The notes beneath the pieces were generated by a model, which worked only from the letters and a program-made list of their open reading frames with translations, did no database searches and was not told the origin of the DNA. A DNA stretch of 10,917 nucleotides from Psychrobacter sp. (lineage in GTDB: Bacteria > Pseudomonadota > Gammaproteobacteria > Pseudomonadales > Moraxellaceae). Made by a program: the position numbers and the translations under genes. Where the stretch lies: NCBI GenBank assembly GCA_029264635.1, contig JARIAA010000272.1:1-10917 (forward strand). Reading direction: 5' to 3'. This document shows positions 6,459 to 10,917 of this stretch, in pieces (within the stretch, counting starts at the first letter, position 1; each line of letters opens with the position of its first letter).

Positions 6459-6488
6459 TTAACTTATCACTCTAAAATCAAGTATAAT
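6459..6488 (+). promoter_or_regulatory. Candidate promoter reading rightward from the surE upstream region
   Basis: TTAACT (6459-6464, four of six consensus bases), an 18-base spacer and a perfect TATAAT (6483-6488). It points toward the small exported protein gene but lies about 300 bases from its ATG, so it would make a long leader or an unrecognised small RNA. Confidence 0.3.
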
Positions 6489-6800
6489 CAATTAGTTGCA
6501 ATCGCCTTAGTTAGTGTATGAGAATATTATCAATATGATCATGTTTGCTTTGATACTGATAAGCCATTATGAGATAGTCAACAAGTGGTTGATTTTTCGT
6601 TACATCAGGCAACAACATATAACAATAGACAGTTAACTATTAAGGATAAGGTAACCTAAAAGCGGATGCTACGGATATGTTGCTATTACATGCCCTCAGG
6701 TCACAAGACATCTACACATAACCTAATATTTCATGTGACTTTTGTTTTTTTTCCCATTACCATAACACCATTAAATAACGCAAAGCGAGTGTGATACCGA

Positions 6801-7244
6801 ATGAAGAATCAATCGATATTATCTATGATTTCTATGACGACTAAAACTGTTTCAAAAATGGCTTCAAAAGCTGGTATGATTGGATTGATGGGCTCTGCTG
6901 CTCTGTTCGCGCAAACGTCCAATGCCGCTGATAATGTGTCTACTATTCCTCTTGATATGTCAGGTGTCAGTGTTACCAAACATGAAATTGCTGTTATGCA
7001 GGTGCTCTCTGAGATCTGCCCGCCGATGTTAAATAAGAAACAAAAACAACGCTTTTATAAATCTTATAACATACAGCTTCATCAACTTATGCCTACTTTG
7101 GAAGATCCTAAAGCTGCCATACAATATTTATCGACACAGCAAGATTATCGCCAGATTTTACAAAGTATTAGGAGTTGGACGCTTGGATTTTCCAAACAGG
7201 ACAACAAAGCCCTTTGCGAAGACTTAGCCAATGCAGAATATTGA
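6801..7244 (+). CDS. Small exported protein of unknown function, two-cysteine
   Basis: Protein of 147 residues with a long Met/Lys/Ser-rich n-region, a hydrophobic core (about residues 24-38) and a signal peptidase site near S40-N41-A42, so the mature protein of about 105 residues should be periplasmic. It is mostly helical and contains the block HEIAVMQVLSEICPPML (61-77), a KQRFYKSYN segment, LMPTLEDPKAAIQYL (96-110) and a C-terminal ALCEDLA. The only two cysteines, C73 and C139, lie in the mature part and could form a disulphide. From memory it resembles a small conserved Moraxellaceae family (possibly the one labelled MCR_0457), but I cannot verify this and assign no function. The ATG at 6801 has only a weak ribosome binding site; several later Met codons could be alternative starts, but those from residue 26 on would shorten or remove the signal. 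It is a single-gene unit divergent from surE. Confidence 0.8.
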   Translation: MKNQSILSMISMTTKTVSKMASKAGMIGLMGSAALFAQTSNAADNVSTIPLDMSGVSVTKHEIAVMQVLSEICPPMLNKKQKQRFYKSYNIQLHQLMPTLEDPKAAIQYLSTQQDYRQILQSIRSWTLGFSKQDNKALCEDLANAEY

Positions 7245-7346
7245 TAATTCGCTTACCTAGAAGGCGATGAAGAGCTATAGATAAAATGGCCATAGTAAAG
7301 CGCCTAAGAAATAATAACAATGCCCTTTGCCTAGGTATTTTATTGA

Positions 7347-7403
7347 AAAAAAGCTTGTAACCCTTTAATTAAAATAAAAAATTATAGGGTTACAAGCTTT
7401 TTT
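7347..7403 (+). terminator. Strong long-stem terminator after the small exported protein gene
   Basis: An 18-base perfect inverted repeat: AAAAAAGCTTGTAACCCT (7347-7364) and its complement (7386-7403). The stem extends after one T-T mismatch by a further 5 pairs, TAATT (7366-7370) and AATTA (7380-7384), around a 9-base loop. It ends in six T residues on the plus strand and six on the minus strand, so it should work in both directions. It lies about 100 bases after the stop of the small exported protein gene. Confidence 0.8.
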
Positions 7404-7456
7404 GCATCAGAATCTTATGGATGTATTGAGCTCATAGTGCTTATCCATGAACCCTG

Positions 7457-7505
7457 AATAAGCGCTATAAAAAAGATGCACTAGCGACTACTTCAGCGCT
7501 TTATT
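7457..7505. repeat. Inverted repeat with AGCGCT cores upstream of dacC
   Basis: Left arm AATAAGCGCT (7457-7466) and right arm AGCGCTTTATT (7495-7505) are complementary except for one extra base, with a 28-base spacer. There is no T-run after it, so it is not a typical terminator. It may be a regulatory or RNA structure, or chance. Confidence 0.3.
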
Positions 7506-7680
7506 AGGCTATTTATGTTAGCGTCATCGCCATTTTACTTTATTATATTTATTGTTTCCCCATCGGGTAGCATTTTGCTAAGATAAGGCCTTAATTTTAT
7601 GTCCGTCGTCAGCTTTTTATACTTTTATGAGCAGGTTTGATGATAGATACATTAGGTTTCAGGATGTGGTGTAACAATAT

Positions 7681-8847
7681 ATGACAGTAAAGTTTGTAAA
7701 AATACAGCTCGTGCAGCTGCTAGTTGGTGTCAGTCTTTCTGTAAGTGCAGTGATGACAAACGCGGCTATTCAACCTCCAGAGATGGATAACACCGCTTAT
7801 GTATTGATGGACTACAATACAGGCGAGATATTAGCGCAGAAGAATGCCAATCAACCTCTGCCACCAGCATCTCTCACTAAAATGATGACCAGTTACATCA
7901 TTGAACAGCGTTTAAGCTCAGGTGACTTGACCGAAGATGAACCCGTGCTCATGAGTGAAAACGCATGGTGCCGTGGTAGCAGTAATCAGTCTTGTATGTA
8001 TGTTCCTGTCAATAAGACTGCAAGCGTCATTGACATGCTACGCGGTATTATCATTCAGTCAGGTAATGACGCCTCAAAAGCTATGGCTGAGCATATTGCA
8101 GGTAGTGAATCTTCATTTGCTATATTGATGAACGAAGAAGCCAAAAAGCTGGGTATGGATAATACGCATTTTGTGAATGCCACAGGCATGCCCGATGAAG
8201 GTCATCAAGCATCCGCTTATGATTTAGCCAAACTTGCTCGCGCCATTATCAAAAATAGTGGTGATTATTACGATATCTATGCTGAAAAAGAATTCACTTA
8301 CAACGGTATCACTCAGGGTAATCGCAACGCTCTGCTTGCTACTGATTCTACTGTCGATGGCTTAAAAACAGGTCATACTGATGCGGCAGGCTACTGTTTG
8401 GTTGCCTCCAGTAAACGCGATGATATGCGTCTGATTTCTGTCATCATGGGTACAGAGAGTCAACAAGCGCGTGCTGATCAATCAAGAGAGCTACTAAATT
8501 GGGGTTTTGGACACTTTACTACTGTGACCAAGGCACCTTCTGGTAAATTTGTCAGTAAGATACCTGTATGGTTTGGTGCCTCAGATGAGGTTGAGCTGGC
8601 AACTGGTGATGCCCTACAAATCTTGACTGATAAAACACAGAAGAATAAGATTACGACTGTAGTTGATATTCCTGATAGTGTAGAAGCACCTATCAAAAAA
8701 GGTCAACAAATCGGTAAAATGCTAGCCGTCATTGATGGAAAAGCAGTAGCTTCAGTTCCTATTGTGGCGACTAATGATATTGAGCAATCAGGATTCATGA
8801 GCCGTATGTGGCAGCATGTCGTACGCTGGGCACAAAACTTGTTCTAA
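7681..8847 (+). CDS. dacC: D-alanyl-D-alanine carboxypeptidase, PBP5/6 type
   Basis: Protein of 388 residues, the usual size of PBP5/PBP6. It removes the terminal D-Ala from peptidoglycan pentapeptides in the periplasm, limiting cross-linking and helping to keep cell shape. It has a signal peptide with cleavage near residues 28-29, the SxxK motif S64-L-T-K67 (S64 nucleophile), the SGN motif S127-G128-N129 and the KTG motif K229-T230-G231, followed by H-T-D. The all-beta PBP5 C-terminal domain covers about 275-365, and an amphipathic helix at about 371-388 (with MWQHVVRWAQNLF) would hold it on the outer face of the inner membrane. Two cysteines, C97 and C105, lie in a loop where E. coli PBP5 has none. 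A TAA in frame at 7672 rules out a longer N-terminus; the ribosome binding site is weak. Acinetobacter calls its equivalent dacC; dacA is the E. coli name. Confidence 0.95.
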   Translation: MTVKFVKIQLVQLLVGVSLSVSAVMTNAAIQPPEMDNTAYVLMDYNTGEILAQKNANQPLPPASLTKMMTSYIIEQRLSSGDLTEDEPVLMSENAWCRGSSNQSCMYVPVNKTASVIDMLRGIIIQSGNDASKAMAEHIAGSESSFAILMNEEAKKLGMDNTHFVNATGMPDEGHQASAYDLAKLARAIIKNSGDYYDIYAEKEFTYNGITQGNRNALLATDSTVDGLKTGHTDAAGYCLVASSKRDDMRLISVIMGTESQQARADQSRELLNWGFGHFTTVTKAPSGKFVSKIPVWFGASDEVELATGDALQILTDKTQKNKITTVVDIPDSVEAPIKKGQQIGKMLAVIDGKAVASVPIVATNDIEQSGFMSRMWQHVVRWAQNLF

Positions 8848-8886
8848 CGACAACCAGTCATGATGATTAAAAAATTTTAGAGAAGT

Positions 8887-8918
8887 AAAAAAGACGCCAT
8901 TTTAAAAGCGTCTTTTTT
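8887..8918 (+). terminator. Bidirectional terminator between dacC and the histidine kinase gene
   Basis: Perfect 11-base stem AAAAAAGACGC (8887-8897) and GCGTCTTTTTT (8908-8918) with a 10-base loop. It has T-tracts on both strands and lies between convergent genes: 40 bases after the dacC stop and 44 bases beyond the end of the kinase gene on the minus strand, so it probably serves both. Confidence 0.85.
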
Positions 8919-8961
8919 ATTTCTTTTTTGTGTTTGCAAGATAAGCATTTACCATTAAAAT

Positions 8962-10911
8962 TTATGCTAACCATTTTTTTAATAGACCAGCTAAGGCTTT
9001 AGGCTCATGTACTAGCATGTGAAAGTAGTCCAATCCTGCCGCTTTTAAATCGTATTCATAATTGCTTATGTAAGTCTCTTTATACGCTGGATACCAATAG
9101 ATTAGTAAGGAGCGACTTGTCGTTTCTTGCTTACGAATATATCGAGCTAAGTCTATGACTTGCTCTGGCAATAACTCCTGTGCAAACATTACCGCATCTA
9201 CTTTAGCGTTTGTCATATAATCTAGCATCGACTGCGCGTTTCTTTGAGAATGAACACTGGCACCAAGACGTTTTAGCAGCTTTATCGTTGGATCCCTCTC
9301 ATCATGATGATAATATAAAATATCAACTCCTTTTAAAAGATGTTGATCGTGTCTCTGAGGACTATGACGCAGCGGCATAGTCACAATAAACTGACTACCA
9401 ATACCAAGTTCACTTTCAATATCAATGGTCGCACCAAGCAATTGTACCAGCTGCTTGGTGACTGACAGTCCTATTCCCACGCCCTCATATTCACGAGTAC
9501 TTGAGGAATCCACTTGAAAAAAAGGTGTAAAAATATCTTCTAGATAATTTTTGTCAATACCAATACCTGTATCGATAATTTTGACCTGCCAGCGCACATT
9601 TTCATGAAAATGTGTCAGTTGAGAGTCAATAATGATTTGACCAGTATGTGTAAACTTTATGGCATTGTCTATCAAGGTAACAAGGATTCGTTGAATTTTA
9701 TTTGCGTCACCTTCAAGAGCGTATTCCATATGATGGATACGACTGATCAGCTCTATCTGTTTTTGCTTAGCAGTGGCCTCAAACTCTTCTAACAAATCAG
9801 CGATCATCTGTAATGGATTAAACTCAGTGAGATTCACCACCACTTGGCCTTTTTCTATCCTATTGAGCTGAATAATTTGCTCAAGTGTCAACTCTAAGTG
9901 TTGGCTGCCTTTACGAATGATAGCCAGCGTATCTTTTTGCTCTTCACTTAAAAATTGATTGTTTAACAGCTGCAAACCACCTGTGATGGCATTGAGTGAG
10001 GTTTTTAGCTCATGAGTAATCATATTTTGAAAGTTAGAGCGCTGGATATCTAGAGATAAATCTTTGTTATGCAGCTGTTGTTCAAAAACCTCAAGCGCGT
10101 GATAGTCTTCCTGTACTGCCCTTAATCTATCAAATAAAATAATAAAAGATTTTTTGATACCTAGTAATTCTTGAAAGCCAAAACGCTGCTGAATAGTTGG
10201 TAACTGCTCAAGCTCCGGGTTATTGACAGCCTCTTCACATACTCTAGCAAGCTCAATAATATCTTTGGTTGGCCAATTGAGTTTGCGTAAAATGAACCAG
10301 ACAATAAAAATGCCCACTATAACCGTTGTCAGCCATGATAATAAATTAATACGTATCCAGTGCCAGCGCAGCTTATCAATATCCAAGGTAATATAGATAT
10401 AACCAACTAAAGTATTACTTGCATCTAGCTGAGAGGTTACTACAGAAGCATTTTCAGTATCACTAAAAGGTGGAATAACAGCAAACTGTTGAATAGAATT
10501 TAAATGCTGAACATTACTACCATTGAGATAGCGACTGGTTACTGGATAGTTAAAGCTTATCGTATCGGCTAATAGAGCGTTACGCCAATGATTACTTGCA
10601 CTATCAATATCATTCTGATTTAAAACGTCAATAGGTTGTTCTGTCGAATAAAATAAAATACTTTGCAAAGCTGAATCATTGTCTAATAATGCCGTAACCT
10701 GTCGGGCCACAAGATTGGCACCATCAGGGGTTGAGGCGCTAGTTGCAAGCAGTCCGCCCAGTTGTTGGACATAGAAACGTTTTTGCTCATAATGATGAAC
10801 AAAGGCATAAACAAAGGACAGTAAGAACCCTGCAAAAATGGCAACAAGGATAGCTTGCAAAACGGAATAACGAATAATCGTAGGAATGTTTCTAAGAGAA
10901 CTTGTGCTCAT
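8962..10911 (-). CDS. Membrane sensor histidine kinase with degenerate C-terminal receiver domain (GacS/BarA-like layout)
   Basis: Protein of 649 residues. The order is transmembrane helix 1 (about 15-38), periplasmic sensor region (39-186), transmembrane helix 2 (187-207), a HAMP-like/coiled linker (208-290), HisKA dimerisation domain with phospho-acceptor H300 (MITHELKTSLNAI), and an ATPase domain with N box LIDNAIKF (N416), G1 DTGIGI (447-452), F box FTPFFQVD (461-468) and G2 EGVGIGL (476-482). Residues about 527-649 have the length and pattern of a receiver domain but not its catalytic residues: the acidic pair is replaced in ILYYHHDE, the phospho-Asp is Ala in VDAVMFAQELL, and the KP pair is EP. 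No HPt domain follows. The kinase core looks active; the phosphorelay part does not. The signal and partner regulator are unknown. The start is 6 bases from the window edge and the frame stays open upstream, so a longer N-terminus cannot be excluded, though the first helix looks complete. Confidence 0.9.
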   Translation of the reverse strand: MSTSSLRNIPTIIRYSVLQAILVAIFAGFLLSFVYAFVHHYEQKRFYVQQLGGLLATSASTPDGANLVARQVTALLDNDSALQSILFYSTEQPIDVLNQNDIDSASNHWRNALLADTISFNYPVTSRYLNGSNVQHLNSIQQFAVIPPFSDTENASVVTSQLDASNTLVGYIYITLDIDKLRWHWIRINLLSWLTTVIVGIFIVWFILRKLNWPTKDIIELARVCEEAVNNPELEQLPTIQQRFGFQELLGIKKSFIILFDRLRAVQEDYHALEVFEQQLHNKDLSLDIQRSNFQNMITHELKTSLNAITGGLQLLNNQFLSEEQKDTLAIIRKGSQHLELTLEQIIQLNRIEKGQVVVNLTEFNPLQMIADLLEEFEATAKQKQIELISRIHHMEYALEGDANKIQRILVTLIDNAIKFTHTGQIIIDSQLTHFHENVRWQVKIIDTGIGIDKNYLEDIFTPFFQVDSSSTREYEGVGIGLSVTKQLVQLLGATIDIESELGIGSQFIVTMPLRHSPQRHDQHLLKGVDILYYHHDERDPTIKLLKRLGASVHSQRNAQSMLDYMTNAKVDAVMFAQELLPEQVIDLARYIRKQETTSRSLLIYWYPAYKETYISNYEYDLKAAGLDYFHMLVHEPKALAGLLKKWLA

Positions 10912-10917
10912 GTCAAC

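Larger units (their letters stand above)
6297..6800. other. Divergent intergenic region of about 500 bases between surE and the small exported protein gene
   Basis: I see no convincing gene. A 33-codon frame from 6535 and a 43-codon frame from about 6667 (plus strand) have no proper ribosome binding site and no recognisable product. The region should hold the two divergent promoters; the candidate -10 boxes are listed separately. No tRNA-like or riboswitch-like fold was recognised by eye. Confidence 0.6.
7245..7680. other. Intergenic region of about 430 bases before dacC
   Basis: No gene seen. It contains the long hairpin terminator at 7347-7403, a smaller inverted repeat at 7457-7505, and the undetermined dacC promoter. 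TATACT at 7618-7623 is a possible -10 box but has no convincing -35. Confidence 0.6.

Noticed and set aside
6535..6636. A 33-codon plus-strand frame in the surE upstream gap
   Set aside because: No ribosome binding site, and the translation does not look like a known small membrane protein or toxin. Conservation would be needed to revive it.
1..10917. CRISPR array, tRNA/rRNA genes, insertion sequences or toxin-antitoxin pairs
   Set aside because: Reading both strands I found no spaced direct repeats, no clover-leaf or TPsiC/CCA-type signatures, no transposase motifs with terminal repeats, and no paired small genes resembling toxin-antitoxin modules.

Overview
The window looks like chromosomal DNA from a gamma-proteobacterium of the Moraxellaceae, most likely Psychrobacter or a close relative. 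The evidence is moderate-to-low G+C, the protein sequences, a surE-nlpD pair without pcm or rpoS, and a type VI secretion (T6SS) locus whose tssB is preceded by lineage-specific envelope genes. I had no database, so the genus is an inference.

Layout from left to right. (1) Positions 1-1450, minus strand: a probable operon reading toward the left edge. It holds a TPR-like lipoprotein, a TPR-like exported protein with a basic Lys/Pro-rich tail, and the first 41 codons of tssB, the small T6SS sheath subunit. A TTGAAA-16-TATAAT promoter with an overlapping inverted repeat lies just upstream, next to an extremely AT-rich block. (2) Positions 1915-4229, minus: a single UvrD/Rep-type superfamily 1A helicase followed by a clear terminator. 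(3) Positions 4329-6296, minus: surE, then an nlpD-like lipoprotein gene broken by an apparent one-base deletion between its LysM/linker part and its LytM domain, then a hairpin terminator. (4) Positions 6297-7403, plus: a long intergenic region, a small exported protein of unknown function with two cysteines, and a very long perfect-arm hairpin terminator. (5) Positions 7681-8918, plus: dacC (PBP5/6 type D,D-carboxypeptidase) and a bidirectional terminator shared with the convergent gene. (6) Positions 8962-10911, minus: a membrane histidine kinase ending in a degenerate receiver domain that has lost its phospho-acceptor aspartate.

Several genes concern the cell envelope: DacC trims peptidoglycan peptides, NlpD-type proteins activate cell-wall amidases, and the T6SS spans the envelope. 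They are separate transcription units and I see no sign that they form one system. The best candidate for something under-described is the pair of TPR-like exported proteins upstream of tssB. Related Moraxellaceae T6SS loci (Acinetobacter) are known to lack a recognisable TssJ lipoprotein, so a lipoprotein and an exported partner at the head of the operon are plausible lineage-specific envelope components. Other points worth checking are the nlpD frameshift, the insertion in SurE and the pseudo-receiver kinase. I found no tRNA, rRNA, CRISPR array, insertion sequence or prophage signal.
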